In this document: in pieces, positions 1 to 9,480 of the stretch
Layout: each line of letters starts with the position of its first letter
How positions within the stretch are numbered: position 1 is the stretch's first letter
Assembly (NCBI RefSeq): GCF_900292015.1
Contig: NZ_LR130759.1
Location: 4,774,001-4,838,000 of the forward strand
Direction: 5' to 3'
DNA: 64,000 nucleotides
Origin: Mycobacterium basiliense
Lineage (GTDB): Bacteria > Actinomycetota > Actinomycetes > Mycobacteriales > Mycobacteriaceae
The notes under the pieces: model-generated
What the model was told of the DNA's origin: nothing
What the model saw: only the letters and a program-made list of their open reading frames with translations
The model's database searches: none
Program-made: the position numbers and the translations under genes

Positions 1-1982
1 CCCAGCAATTCTTGCTCACCGCCGCGGCCGAACCGACCGGAGACGTGGCGCTGGTGTCACGCGCCACCGAACGCCTTGGCCTGCCACCGGACGCCGCCAC
101 CGGAGCCGAGGCAGAGGGGCTGGTCGACGTCGGGACCCGAGTGCGGTTCCGTCATCCTTTGGTGCGTTCGGCCGCATACCGGGCCGCGGATCTGACGGAC
201 CGCAGACACATTCATCGCGCGTTGGCCGAGGCAACCGACAGGCATTCCGATCCGGACCGCCGCGCGTGGCACCTGGCCCTCGCAGCGGCCGGCCCCGACG
301 AAACTGTGGCGGTTCAACTCGAACGCTCCGCCGAGCGTGCACAAGCCAGAGGAGGTGTGGCCGCGGCGGCCGCCTTCTTGGAACGGGCAACCCAGCTGAC
401 TTCCGATCCGGTCGGTCGCGGCATCCGGGCTCTGGCCGCGGCCCAGGCCAAACGCGACGTGGCCGCCTTCGACGCCGCGGAAGAGCTCCTGAGAATCGCC
501 GAGGCGTCGGCGCTGGACGGGCTGAGGCGAGCTCGACTGATGCGGCTTCGCGCTGAGATCGCCTTCGCCCGCGGCCGCAGCGGTGACGCGGACGCGCCCA
601 CGGTCTCCGAAGCCGCCGTCGGCCTGCTGGAGGCCGCCAAGCAACTGGAAACCCTGGACACCGGCCAGTCCCGAGAGGCATACCTGGACGCTGTGGGCGC
701 GGCGCTGTTCGGCGGCCGGTTATGCCCGCAGGGTGGTATCCAGATGACGGCCGCGGCAGCCCGTGCGGCCCCGCCCGGACCGGAACCGGCACGACCGGTC
801 GATCTGCTCCTTGACGGCATCGCCATCCGCGCCACCGACGGCCACGCCGCCAGTGTGCCGGTGCTGAAGGACGCGCTGACCCGGTTCGGCGCGGAGTCGC
901 AGCACGGCGACCGCGACGCTCGGTGGTTCTGGCGGGCCTTCCCCATCGTGCAGGAATCCGCCGCCCACGAATTGTGGGACGACGGCGTGTGGCATCAGCT
1001 GGCCACCCACGCCGTACGGCTCGCCCGCGAAGCGGGTGCACTTGCCGTGCTACCCCTGGCGTTGGTCTACCGCGCCGGCGTGCATGTGCAGGCCGGCGAA
1101 TTCGCGGCGGCGTCGTCGCTCATCGAAGAATCCAACGCTATCTCTGCGGCAACCGGTTACGCACCGGTGAAGTATCACTCGGTGCTGCTAGCCGCCTGGT
1201 GCGGCGACGAGAAAGACGCGACCGGGCTGATCAAGGCGGCCAAAGCAGACGGAGTCGCCAGAGGTGAAGGGCGCGCCATCGGCCTGGCCGGCTACGCGAC
1301 TGCCCTGCTGTACAACGGCCTGGGTCGCTACGACGACGCCCTCGCCGCGGCCGGGGAGGCATGCGAACACGAGGATCTGGGCTTGTTCGGCTGGTGCCTG
1401 ATCGAACTTATCGAAGCGGGAGCCAGAAGCGGCAATCGGGCGGTCGCGCTGGACGCACTGCGACAACTCGAAGAACGCGTGGTGAGCAGCGAAACCAACT
1501 GGGCGCGGGGCGTTTTGGCGCGATCACGAGCGCTATTGGCCGATGACCGGATGGCCGAAGCCGGCTACCAGGAGGCAATCCACACGCTCGAGCGCACCCG
1601 GATCCGCGTTCACCTGGCTCGCAGCCATCTGCTGTACGGGGAGTGGTTGCGCCGTTGCAACCGCCGCGTCGACGCGCGCACGCAATTGCGTACCGCCCAC
1701 GAAATGTTTGTCGCCATGGGCGCTAACGGCTTCGCCGAGCGGGCCCGGCGCGAGCTGCTGGTCACCGGAGAGAAGGCGAGCAAACGCGTGGCTGCATCGG
1801 CCGGTGGGCTGACGGCTCAGGAGGCTCAGATCGCCAAGCTGGCCGGTGCCGGACTGACCAACCCCGAGATAGCGGCGCAGCTGTTCATCAGCACCCACAC
1901 GGTCGAGTGGCACCTGCGAAAGGTCTTCGCAAAGCTCGGCATCACTTCGCGCCGACAACTGCGCGGATCGACCGGGCAGTGA
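1..1982 (+). CDS. LuxR-family (LAL-type) transcriptional regulator, 5' end cut off by the window
   Basis: The frame is open to the first base of the window, and the sequence ahead of the TTG at 12 already reads like the inside of a large regulator, so the true start lies outside. About 590 residues resemble the ATPase/TPR-like part of large ATP-binding LuxR regulators, with alanine/leucine-rich helical repeats. The last 60 residues form a LuxR helix-turn-helix: a GLTAQEAQIAKLAGAGLTN segment, then NPEIAAQLFIS and HTVEWHLRKVFAKLGI. The Walker motifs would be in the missing part. It probably acts as a cytoplasmic DNA-binding activator. The two reductase genes that follow on the same strand could be targets, but this is inference. 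Confidence 0.85.
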   Translation, partial: QQFLLTAAAEPTGDVALVSRATERLGLPPDAATGAEAEGLVDVGTRVRFRHPLVRSAAYRAADLTDRRHIHRALAEATDRHSDPDRRAWHLALAAAGPDETVAVQLERSAERAQARGGVAAAAAFLERATQLTSDPVGRGIRALAAAQAKRDVAAFDAAEELLRIAEASALDGLRRARLMRLRAEIAFARGRSGDADAPTVSEAAVGLLEAAKQLETLDTGQSREAYLDAVGAALFGGRLCPQGGIQMTAAAARAAPPGPEPARPVDLLLDGIAIRATDGHAASVPVLKDALTRFGAESQHGDRDARWFWRAFPIVQESAAHELWDDGVWHQLATHAVRLAREAGALAVLPLALVYRAGVHVQAGEFAAASSLIEESNAISAATGYAPVKYHSVLLAAWCGDEKDATGLIKAAKADGVARGEGRAIGLAGYATALLYNGLGRYDDALAAAGEACEHEDLGLFGWCLIELIEAGARSGNRAVALDALRQLEERVVSSETNWARGVLARSRALLADDRMAEAGYQEAIHTLERTRIRVHLARSHLLYGEWLRRCNRRVDARTQLRTAHEMFVAMGANGFAERARRELLVTGEKASKRVAASAGGLTAQEAQIAKLAGAGLTNPEIAAQLFISTHTVEWHLRKVFAKLGITSRRQLRGSTGQ

Positions 1983-2080
1983 TGTCCCGGGACTACGGAC
2001 TTTCCAGGGTTCGGACGACCGGAGCAAAGGTGGACGATGGACTCACGATTTCATCTGCACGGATTCGGAAGGGCGTAAAC

Positions 2081-2851
2081 ATGAAAATTCTGGTGATCGG
2101 CGGCAGCGGGCTCATCGGATCCCAAGTCGTCGCCATGTTGACCGAGCTGCGGCATGAAGCCGTGCCCGCCTCCCCAGGCTCGGGCGTGAACACCCTCACC
2201 GGCGAGGGCGTTGCCCGGGCCGTCGACGGTGTCGCAACGGTGGTAGACGTCTCCAACTCGCCGTCCTTCGCCGACGACGACGTAATGAACTTCTTTACTA
2301 CCTCGACGAGCAACCTGCTAGCAGCCGAGCGAGCCGCCGGCGTGCGGCACCACGTGGCGCTTTCGATCGTGGGCACTGACCGGGTACCGCAAAGCGGGTA
2401 CCTGCGGGCCAAGGCGGCCCAGGAGAAATTGATCACCGAGTCCGGTATGCCCTATTCGGTCGTGCGGGCGACCCAATTCTTCGAGTTCGTGCTCGGCATC
2501 GCCGATTCGGCCACCGACGGCCAGACCGTGCGCCTGTCACACGACGCGGCCATCCAGCCCATCGCCGCCAAGGATGTCGCCGCTGCCGTCACTCAAGCCG
2601 CGATCAGCGATCCGGGCAATGCAATCACCAATATCGCCGGCCCGGAAAAGTTCGGCATGGATGACTTCGTCCGCATCGGCCTTGCCGCCTACGGCGATCC
2701 GCGTGAGGTGGCCACGGATCCTACGGCTGCCTACTTCGGCGCGGTGCTCGACGGGCACAGCATCGTTCCGGGCAACGATGAGCACGCAACCATTTACCCC
2801 ACCCGCTTCAGCGACTGGCTGGCCGCTCACGCGCCCAGCGGCGCCCGTTAG
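2081..2851 (+). CDS. NmrA/SDR-like NAD(P)-binding protein
   Basis: The 256-residue protein opens with a Rossmann dinucleotide-binding motif (MKILVIGGSGLIGSQV, GxxGxxG at residues 7-13). It resembles atypical short-chain dehydrogenases of the NmrA/NAD(P)H-binding type, with a YxxxK-like segment (YLRAKAAQEKL) and an RATQFFEF stretch typical of that group. A longer in-frame reading exists from 1907, but it overlaps the regulator and lacks family sequence, so the ATG at 2081 is chosen. The next reductase gene follows within 15 bases, so the two are probably cotranscribed. The substrate is unknown; it may be an NADPH-dependent reductase or a redox sensor. Confidence 0.8.
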   Translation: MKILVIGGSGLIGSQVVAMLTELRHEAVPASPGSGVNTLTGEGVARAVDGVATVVDVSNSPSFADDDVMNFFTTSTSNLLAAERAAGVRHHVALSIVGTDRVPQSGYLRAKAAQEKLITESGMPYSVVRATQFFEFVLGIADSATDGQTVRLSHDAAIQPIAAKDVAAAVTQAAISDPGNAITNIAGPEKFGMDDFVRIGLAAYGDPREVATDPTAAYFGAVLDGHSIVPGNDEHATIYPTRFSDWLAAHAPSGAR

Positions 2852-2865
2852 GCATGGGGGGTCGG

Positions 2866-3588
2866 ATGGAACTGCTGGACCACACCGCGATCATCACCGG
2901 TGGGACGGCAGGCATCGGCCTGGAGTCGGCGCGGCTACTGGCAAGCGAAGGCGCCACCGTCATCATCGCGGGCCGCGACCGAACCAAGGGTGTGCAAGCG
3001 GTTGCGGCCATCGGAACCAATGCGCGGTTCATTCAAACCAACATGGCAGACGCCGAGTCAGTGCGTTCGCTGGTGCAGCAGTGCGGCAACGTCGACATCA
3101 TCATCAACAACGCCGCCAGCTTTCCCGCGGCGTTGACCATCGACCAGGACGTGGGCGCCTTCGAATCACTGTTTGCCACCAACGTTCGCGGCGCCTATTT
3201 CCTGGTCGCCGGCCTGGTTCCAGCCATGCTGACGCGGCGTCGCGGCAGCATCGTCAACATCACCAGCATGGCCGCCTTCAAGGGGATCCCCGGTACATCG
3301 GGCTACAGCGCCTCCAAGGCCGCCGTGGAATCTCTCACCCGTACCTGGGCGGCCGAGTTCGGTTCGAGCGGCGTGCGGGTGAACAGCGTGGCGCCGGGTC
3401 CCACCCGCACACCCGGCGTTGCTGTGGAATGGGGCGAGACCAACGAAGAGCTCGGTAAGGCGCTGCCGTTGGGCCGCACCGCCTTCCCCGCCGAAATCGC
3501 GGAAGCCGTACTGTTCCTCAGCTCTCCCCGGTCCAGCTTCATCACCGGGTCCACGTTGCACGTCGACGGCGGCGGCGCAGCGATCTGA
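2866..3588 (+). CDS. Classical short-chain dehydrogenase/reductase
   Basis: A typical SDR of about 240 residues. It has the TGGTAGIG cofactor motif near the N-terminus, NNAAS in the NNAG position, a catalytic Ser (VNITSM), YSASK as the Tyr-Lys pair, and a C-terminal ITGSTLHVDGG segment typical of 3-oxoacyl-ACP reductase-like SDRs. An in-frame ATG also lies at 2854. The one at 2866 is preferred because a run of G bases sits at ribosome-binding distance. The gene closely follows the NmrA-like gene. It converges on the PPE gene with 8 bases between stop codons. The substrate cannot be told from sequence. Confidence 0.88.
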   Translation: MELLDHTAIITGGTAGIGLESARLLASEGATVIIAGRDRTKGVQAVAAIGTNARFIQTNMADAESVRSLVQQCGNVDIIINNAASFPAALTIDQDVGAFESLFATNVRGAYFLVAGLVPAMLTRRRGSIVNITSMAAFKGIPGTSGYSASKAAVESLTRTWAAEFGSSGVRVNSVAPGPTRTPGVAVEWGETNEELGKALPLGRTAFPAEIAEAVLFLSSPRSSFITGSTLHVDGGGAAI

Positions 3589-3596
3589 GATTGGGC

Positions 3597-4490
3597 TCAA
3601 GCGATCGATCTCACGGGACCGAACGCCGCCAATCCCCAGCTGCGCGGTACCGACAGCACGCCCAGCGATCCGCCCTGTCCGACCGCCAGCGCAACGGGTG
3701 GGTAGGTCCGCTGCGACGAGTCTGCGGTCCTTCCCGGCGGCCCCGATTCGGTCATGCCCAGCGGCGAACTGATCGCCGCCGCGAAGCCACTGACCGGTGA
3801 GGACATCCAGCCTGGTCGCACCAGACTGGCCATCGCCTTGGTCAGGGTCCGCGCCGGCGACAACGGCCGGGCAAGGCTGCGCAACGCCTCGGGCACCGCG
3901 GACATCGCCTCGGCCAGCAGCACGGGCGCGAAGGCTTGGGCACCAACACTCATCACATCGGCGCGATGGTTGCCCAGGGTCGGCACTGGCAACGGCGAGA
4001 GGGTCGCCGCTGCCGCCGAAGCGGCCGCATACCGATACATCGCGGCGGCGTCCTGCGCCCACATTTCGTTGTAGTCGGCCTCCAGGGCCGTAATCGCCGG
4101 GGTGTCTTGACTGATCACGTTTCCCGCGATCAGCGAGGTCAGCCGGGCGCGGTTGGCCTCGACTCGATCCGGGGGGACACTCGCGGCGAAGGCGTTCTCA
4201 TAGGCGCTGGCGGCCGCCCGGGCCTGGTTGGCGACGAGTTCGGCCTGCGCCGCGGTGCCGGTCAACCAGCTCAGATAGGGGGCGACGGCGTTTGCCATGG
4301 TCTCCGAGGCCGATCCCCGCCAGCCATCGCCGGCCAGGGTCGAGAGCACCTCCTGGTAGCTGCCCGCCGTGCAATACAGGTCGTCGGCCAAACGGTCCCA
4401 TGCCGCGGCGGCCACCAACAAGGGTTCCGACTGGGCTCCAAAATACATTCTCGCCGAATTGATCTCAGGAGGAAGCGCACCGAAATCCAT
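3597..4490 (-). CDS. PPE family protein, SVP subgroup, short
   Basis: The 297-residue protein has the PPE signature at residues 7-9, the conserved W-x-G (W57, G59) and the all-helical PPE domain to about residue 175. The C-terminal GVLSVPRSW (SVP at 280-282, W285) places it in the PPE-SVP subgroup. PPE proteins are exported by type VII (ESX) secretion, usually paired with a PE partner; no PE gene is adjacent. The C-terminal part looks shorter than in typical PPE-SVP proteins. A clear ribosome-binding site (GGAGGT, 9 bases upstream) supports the start. It is convergent with the SDR gene. Confidence 0.95.
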   Translation of the reverse strand: MDFGALPPEINSARMYFGAQSEPLLVAAAAWDRLADDLYCTAGSYQEVLSTLAGDGWRGSASETMANAVAPYLSWLTGTAAQAELVANQARAAASAYENAFAASVPPDRVEANRARLTSLIAGNVISQDTPAITALEADYNEMWAQDAAAMYRYAAASAAAATLSPLPVPTLGNHRADVMSVGAQAFAPVLLAEAMSAVPEALRSLARPLSPARTLTKAMASLVRPGWMSSPVSGFAAAISSPLGMTESGPPGRTADSSQRTYPPVALAVGQGGSLGVLSVPRSWGLAAFGPVRSIA

Positions 4491-4647
4491 CTTTTGTTAC
4501 CTCCAAGCGGACTGATTGACTTCGGCGACGGGCTCGCTCATTATCTGAATTGCGTTGATACACTTAGCATCTACCGGAAATCCAGTCGGCCATTGGTCGT
4601 CGGCGCGGTTCGACCGAAGTCGTTATCTGATCTATCTGGGATCGTGA

Positions 4648-5925
4648 TCAAACGCCCTGGCGGCACAGCTGCGGCGCCGCGGAACTTCGGCTCGCTGGCC
4701 TCGAGCGCACCCCGTGCCGGTCGAGCCGAACCAGACCGGCCACCGCGGCTAGACCCACTAGAACTAGGCCGCTCCATACGAGTTCGTCGGCATTCAACCG
4801 GTGCGCCATGGTCATGAGCCACCCGACGCCAAGATTTCCGACGAGGATTCCCACGCCCACGATCGTGCTGTAGAAGCCGTAGTGGGTCGCCACCAACCGG
4901 TCACCGGAAAGCGCTACCACGGTTCGCATTTCGAACGGAAATAACGCCGCTGAGGCGACTGCGAGCAGGCTTGCCGACAGCAACAACGCGGTGATACCGG
5001 CCACGGTGCCGAATCGTTCGCCGTTCGGCACCACCGCCAGCGGGACGAAGGAGGCTGCCAGGATCGTGGCGCCGACCACCAGGCTGCGGGCGAGTCCCCA
5101 CCGCGCCGCAAACCAGCGGGTGATACGCAGTTGGCCGGCGATCGCTATCAGCCCGGACAGCGCGAACATTGCCGCCACGACCACCGATTGCTTGTGCGGG
5201 ACCAGCGCCGAGGCCTGCATCGGCAGTGCGAGATAGATCTGGAAGGACAGCACATATGCTCCGGTCATCGCCACCGCGAAACCCAGGAACCGCCGGTTGG
5301 AAACCACGGTGCGCCAGTCGTGCAGAACGGAGGTCCGTTCAATTGCAGGGTCGGCGGAGTGCTGAGGCAAAGCCAACAGCTGCGCAACGGTCAGTACCGC
5401 AAACACCGCCGACGCACCCAACACGGTCGTCCGAAAGTCCAGAGTCAACAATGCCAGTCCCACCAGTGGGCCCAGCAGAATCCCGGCCTGATAGAAGATG
5501 TTGAACATGGCGAACGCTTCGATCTTCCGATCACCGGCGTCAGCCGCGACATAGGCCCGCACCGCGGGGTTGAACAGCGCCCCGGCGAAACCAGTTGCGG
5601 CCGAGGCAATCAACACGCTCGGTAGGGACTGCGCAACGATCAACAACACGAACCCGCCGGTGCGCAACAGACAGCCGGCCACAATCAGCGGTTTGTAGCC
5701 AAACCGATCGGCCAGTGTGCCGCCCACGAAGAACATGCCCTGCTGGGAGAAGTTGCGCACGCCCATCACCAGCCCTACCGCCCACGCGGCCAGACCAAGC
5801 GGACCAGCCAGGTAGGCGGCCAGGTAGGGCATCAACATGTAGAAGCCGACGTTGATGCCGAACTGGTTGATCATCAGCACCCGGCTGGGCCGGTTGAAGC
5901 TGCGAAACTGCGCCAGCGGTCCCAT
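4648..5925 (-). CDS. Major facilitator superfamily transporter (Rv0849-like)
   Basis: The 425-residue integral membrane protein has about twelve hydrophobic segments. MFS-type features include MGVRNFSQQ and a GGTLADRFGYKPL loop, the classic motif A between helices 2 and 3. The ATG at 5925 overlaps the cysK2 stop by one base (TAATG), indicating translational coupling. The reading frame continues upstream to 6609, but that stretch is antisense-free overlap with cysK2 and shows no MFS sequence. In M. tuberculosis Rv0849 also follows cysK2. The substrate is unknown; context hints at export linked to copper or sulfur stress, by inference. Confidence 0.9.
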   Translation of the reverse strand: MGPLAQFRSFNRPSRVLMINQFGINVGFYMLMPYLAAYLAGPLGLAAWAVGLVMGVRNFSQQGMFFVGGTLADRFGYKPLIVAGCLLRTGGFVLLIVAQSLPSVLIASAATGFAGALFNPAVRAYVAADAGDRKIEAFAMFNIFYQAGILLGPLVGLALLTLDFRTTVLGASAVFAVLTVAQLLALPQHSADPAIERTSVLHDWRTVVSNRRFLGFAVAMTGAYVLSFQIYLALPMQASALVPHKQSVVVAAMFALSGLIAIAGQLRITRWFAARWGLARSLVVGATILAASFVPLAVVPNGERFGTVAGITALLLSASLLAVASAALFPFEMRTVVALSGDRLVATHYGFYSTIVGVGILVGNLGVGWLMTMAHRLNADELVWSGLVLVGLAAVAGLVRLDRHGVRSRPASRSSAAPQLCRQGV

Positions 5926-7163
5926 TACGCGGCCACCTGGGCCGGATTGATCACCGTGGTGCTGCGCGTCCAGCGGGTGACGACCGCGTCCGATGGCGAG
6001 GCGATCTCGTCCGGGTCGGGCGCGGGTCGGCCGGTCAGCAGCTGGTGTTTGTTGCAGTAGTCGTCGTTGTAGACCGTGTCGAAGTAGCGCTGCGGACCGT
6101 CGGGAAAGACCGCGGCGATGGTGGCGTCGGACGGCAGGTTGCGCGCGGCCCATCCGGCGACCAGTGCGACCGCCCCCACGCTCCATCCGCCGCTGGCGTA
6201 GTGGTTGGCTGCCAGGTTGCGGCAGGCCCAAACGGCCTCCGCGGGGCCAACCCAGTGCACCTCGTCGAAGGCGCCGTAGTCGACGTTGCCAGGGTAGATG
6301 CTCGAGCCCAGCCCGCGCATCAGCCTGCTCGTCGCGGGCTGGCCGAAAATGGTGGACCCGATGGTGTCCACGCCGATCAACCGCATCGCCGGATTGAATT
6401 CGCGCAGCACCCTTGCCACCCCGGCCGAATGTCCGCCGGTTCCAACCGAGCACACCAGCACGTCGACTCGACCCAGCTGGGCGATCATCTCCAGCGCTAG
6501 CGGCCGGTAGGCGTCGACATTGTCGGGGTTGTTGTACTGGTTGGGATTCCAGGCAGCGGGGTCGGCGGCCAGCAATTGGGCAACACGGTCCTTGCGAGCC
6601 TGTTGCCAACCGCCGACCGGGTGCGGTTCGGTGACCATGTCAACGCGGGCTCCATAGGCGGTCAGCATCCGCGCGATAATCGGTTCCAAACCCGGATCGG
6701 TGACCAGGGTGACCGGGTGTCCGTAGACGTTGCCGGCCAACGCCAGACCCAGCCCCAATGTGCCGCTGGTTGATTCGATGATCGCACCACCGGGGGTTAG
6801 GTCGCCCCGAGCTCGGGCCCGTTCCACCATGTGCATGGCGGGTCGATCTTTCATGCCACCAGGGTTGAAGCCTTCCAGCTTGGCCCAGAATCCGCGATCA
6901 GCGCTACCGACCGGGCCGGCGTCGCCGGATATCCAGAGGACGGGAGTGTCGCCGACCATGGTGCCCGGGTGACGATTGCGCCCGGGGGTGGGGTGCGAGC
7001 CCTCGGGAACGGGCCGGTAGCGATCGCGGGCGGTTCGCGGGCGTACCGAAGCGAGGTGAGACCGGTTCGCTGCGATTTTCCGCGGGTGGCCGGGGTTGCT
7101 GGGGTTGCTGCTGGCTGGAACTACTAGACCTGCCGGATTCGACAGGGGCACGTTGGCATTCAT
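5925..7163 (-). CDS. cysK2: PLP-dependent S-sulfocysteine synthase CysK2
   Basis: A fold-type II PLP enzyme. The PLP lysine is in [11 protein letters not shown] (about K105), the substrate/sulfate loop is ESTSGTLG, and the phosphate-binding glycine loop is [12 protein letters not shown]. tuberculosis CysK2 makes S-sulfocysteine from O-phosphoserine and thiosulfate. Assignment rests on family resemblance and on identical gene order (lpqS, cysK2, MFS). The first 68 residues are low-complexity and basic and do not resemble the family core, which seems to begin at [10 protein letters not shown], so the true start may be downstream. The gene lies 102 bases after lpqS and is coupled to the MFS gene. 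Confidence 0.85.
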   Translation of the reverse strand: MNANVPLSNPAGLVVPASSNPSNPGHPRKIAANRSHLASVRPRTARDRYRPVPEGSHPTPGRNRHPGTMVGDTPVLWISGDAGPVGSADRGFWAKLEGFNPGGMKDRPAMHMVERARARGDLTPGGAIIESTSGTLGLGLALAGNVYGHPVTLVTDPGLEPIIARMLTAYGARVDMVTEPHPVGGWQQARKDRVAQLLAADPAAWNPNQYNNPDNVDAYRPLALEMIAQLGRVDVLVCSVGTGGHSAGVARVLREFNPAMRLIGVDTIGSTIFGQPATSRLMRGLGSSIYPGNVDYGAFDEVHWVGPAEAVWACRNLAANHYASGGWSVGAVALVAGWAARNLPSDATIAAVFPDGPQRYFDTVYNDDYCNKHQLLTGRPAPDPDEIASPSDAVVTRWTRSTTVINPAQVAA

Positions 7164-7265
7164 TTGTCGTCGCTTCTCATCGGGCCGCAGGTCCGCGGCA
7201 AAATGTGATGTCGGTCAGCGGTCACCGGCCATGGGGCATAGCCACCGCGGCCTGACGCCTGCCGA

Positions 7266-7673
7266 TCAGCGACGTGCTAGACAGAACCGGGTCAGTAGTT
7301 CTTGACCGGTGGGAACATGTACGGGTGCGGTTGGTGGCCCCCGCCCGGCCGCCACCACGACATGGGCGAACAGCCCCACAGCGGGCGCGACCGTCACCAC
7401 CGCCACCGATGCGAACGATGGGATCGCCGACCGTGGCAATATCGCGGTTGCGAACTGCTCCGGGCACGGCGGCGAGGAGTGGTCGAATAGGTGGGCGTGG
7501 TCGACGCTAACCACGAACTCACCCCCAAGCGATGTCACCAACGGGTGGTCCGGATGCGCCACTTGGCGGCTGACCTGCGGAAGCCAGCATTGAGCCGCCA
7601 GCACGACGGCGGTCAACGCCAACGCCAACGCGACGAACGCGAATCGCGTCCACACCACGCGGCGGTCTGTCAT
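7266..7673 (-). CDS. lpqS: Copper-responsive exported protein LpqS
   Basis: The 135-residue protein has one N-terminal hydrophobic helix ending in a cysteine (VVLAAQCW, C29). It then has a His/Cys-rich segment (HPDHP, VDHAHLFDH, PPCPEQ) and the C-terminal GQELLTRFCLARR seen in LpqS. LpqS belongs to the RicR copper regulon of M. tuberculosis. The residue before the cysteine is Gln, which is a poor lipobox, so lipidation is doubtful and membrane anchoring is possible. It is transcribed divergently from mmcO. The RicR-type box begins 12 bases upstream of its ATG, so its promoter would be directly under copper control. Confidence 0.88.
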   Translation of the reverse strand: MTDRRVVWTRFAFVALALALTAVVLAAQCWLPQVSRQVAHPDHPLVTSLGGEFVVSVDHAHLFDHSSPPCPEQFATAILPRSAIPSFASVAVVTVAPAVGLFAHVVVAAGRGPPTAPVHVPTGQELLTRFCLARR

Positions 7674-7685
7674 GCCTGCACCATA

Positions 7686-7700
7686 TACCCCATGCGGGTA
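7686..7700. promoter_or_regulatory. RicR-type copper operator
   Basis: TACCC and GGGTA arms separated by CATGC form the palindrome TACCCCATGCGGGTA, which matches the CsoR/RicR box reported for mycobacterial copper genes. It sits between lpqS and mmcO, where both genes of the RicR regulon diverge. Release of the repressor by Cu(I) would induce both. Confidence 0.85.
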
Positions 7701-7794
7701 TGGTGTAAAGGCGAGGTCCTGGGTTGCGCGATGTTCGATGTCCTAGCAGGCTGAATCAGGCGGGGCGGAATTGACTTGGACGAAGGAGCGGCAA

Positions 7795-9450
7795 ATGGCG
7801 GTGCTGCCAGGCGGTCACCCCTTCGGGGCAATGCGGCTTAGCAGACGCGGCCTTTTTAGCGCCGGCATCGCCGGCGGGCTGGCGCTGGCCGGTTGCGGCC
7901 ACCCGACCACCCAGCCACAGGGCGACGCGGCCATGGCCGATGCAATCGCCGCGGCCGAGCGGGCGCGGCCCCACACCGGGCGAACCGTCACCGCCACCTT
8001 GACACCCCAGCCGGTAGACATCGACCTCGGCGGACCACTCGTGCGTACCTTGGCCTACGGCAACACGATCCCGGGGCCGATCATCCGCGCCAACATCGGC
8101 GATGAACTGGTCATCGCGGTGAGCAACCAGCTTGACCGTGCGACGTCGGTGCATTGGCACGGCATCACGTTGCGCAACGACATGGACGGTGTCGAGCCCG
8201 CGACCCCGAACATCGCCGCCGGCGAGGACTTCACCTATCGGTTCTCGGTACCTGATGCCGGCACCTACTGGGCTCATCCCCACGTCGACCTTGAGGACGA
8301 CCACGGCCTATACCTGCCATTCATCGTCGACGACCCGACCGAAGCGGGCCGCTACGACGCCGAATGGATCGTTGTCCTTGACGACTGGACCGACGGCGTG
8401 GGCAAGAGTCCACAAGAGCTCTACGACGCCCTGGTTGACCCGAACAAGTCGCCGGTGCAACAGCTGCCGCAGCCTAGTACTACGGCTTCTTCGCCGAGCC
8501 GCACCCCGACAACGACGAAAACCACGCCGACTACTACTACCCCAACAACGACCGACAAGAGCACTCCCACCACCGGGACCACGTCGACATCCCCGACGAC
8601 GGGGACGACGCCCGCCCCGGGCGGTGGCGTGGGTGCCAGCGCCCTGCTCGGCGGAGACGCCGGCGACATCGCCTACCCCTACTATCTGATCAACGGCCGA
8701 ATTCCAGATGCCCCCACGTCCTTCAAGGCCAAGCCAGGCCAGCGAATTCGGATCAGGATCATCAATGCCGGCTCCGACACGACCTTCCGCGTCGCGTTGG
8801 CCGGACATACGATGACGGTTACTCACACCGATGGTTATCCGGTGATTCCCACCCAGGTCGATGCGCTTTTGATCGGCATGGCCGAACGGTACGACGTCAT
8901 CGTGACCGCGGGCAGCGGCGTGTTTCCGTTGGTGGCATCCGCCGAAGGCAAAGACGCGCTGGCGCGCGCGATCCTGTCCACCGGTGCTGGCAGCACACCC
9001 GATCCGCAGTTTCGTCCCGCCGAACTGAACAAGCGAGTGGGAATCGTTGAGATGTTCACCGCCACAACAGCTGTCAATCTGGGTAGACCCGAATTTGGTC
9101 TCAGCCTGCCAATCACCCTCGGTGGCACGATGGCGAAATACGACTGGACAATCAACGGAGAGCCGTATCGCAAGACTGATCCGCTTCATGTCCGGATGGG
9201 TGAACGACCGACCCTGATGTTCGACAACACCACAATGATGTATCACCCAATCCATCTGCACGGTCACACCTTCCAGATAATCAAGGCCGACGGCACGCCC
9301 GGCGCCCGCAAGGACACCGTCATCGTGCTCCCCAAGCAACAACTCCGGGCGATCCTGGTCGCCGACAACCCCGGCTGGTGGGCTTTGCACTGCCACAACA
9401 GTTACCACCGCGAAGCCGGGATGATGACGCTACTGAACTACGTTTTCTGA
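7795..9450 (+). CDS. mmcO: Periplasmic multicopper oxidase MmcO (Tat-exported lipoprotein)
   Basis: The ATG at 7795 has GGAG eight bases upstream; an upstream in-frame TTG at 7771 does not. The N-terminus carries a twin-arginine motif (SRRGLF, 16-21) followed by a lipobox (ALAGC, C34), so the protein should be folded, exported by Tat and lipidated. Copper motifs are HWHG (120-123), AHPH (160-163), HPIHLHGH (484-491) and HCHNSYHREAGM (532-543) for the type 1 and trinuclear sites. MmcO oxidises Cu(I) and gives copper resistance. Residues 228-277 are an almost pure Thr/Pro/Ser linker. A RicR-type box lies upstream. Confidence 0.95.
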   Translation: MAVLPGGHPFGAMRLSRRGLFSAGIAGGLALAGCGHPTTQPQGDAAMADAIAAAERARPHTGRTVTATLTPQPVDIDLGGPLVRTLAYGNTIPGPIIRANIGDELVIAVSNQLDRATSVHWHGITLRNDMDGVEPATPNIAAGEDFTYRFSVPDAGTYWAHPHVDLEDDHGLYLPFIVDDPTEAGRYDAEWIVVLDDWTDGVGKSPQELYDALVDPNKSPVQQLPQPSTTASSPSRTPTTTKTTPTTTTPTTTDKSTPTTGTTSTSPTTGTTPAPGGGVGASALLGGDAGDIAYPYYLINGRIPDAPTSFKAKPGQRIRIRIINAGSDTTFRVALAGHTMTVTHTDGYPVIPTQVDALLIGMAERYDVIVTAGSGVFPLVASAEGKDALARAILSTGAGSTPDPQFRPAELNKRVGIVEMFTATTAVNLGRPEFGLSLPITLGGTMAKYDWTINGEPYRKTDPLHVRMGERPTLMFDNTTMMYHPIHLHGHTFQIIKADGTPGARKDTVIVLPKQQLRAILVADNPGWWALHCHNSYHREAGMMTLLNYVF

Positions 9451-9480
9451 CATTCCTGCGAGCAGCGCCGACCGGTGAAC

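Noticed and set aside
5926..6609. N-terminal extension of the MFS transporter
   Set aside because: The in-frame stretch overlaps cysK2, is Arg/Pro-rich as expected for a shadow frame, and the transporter has a coupled ATG at 5925.
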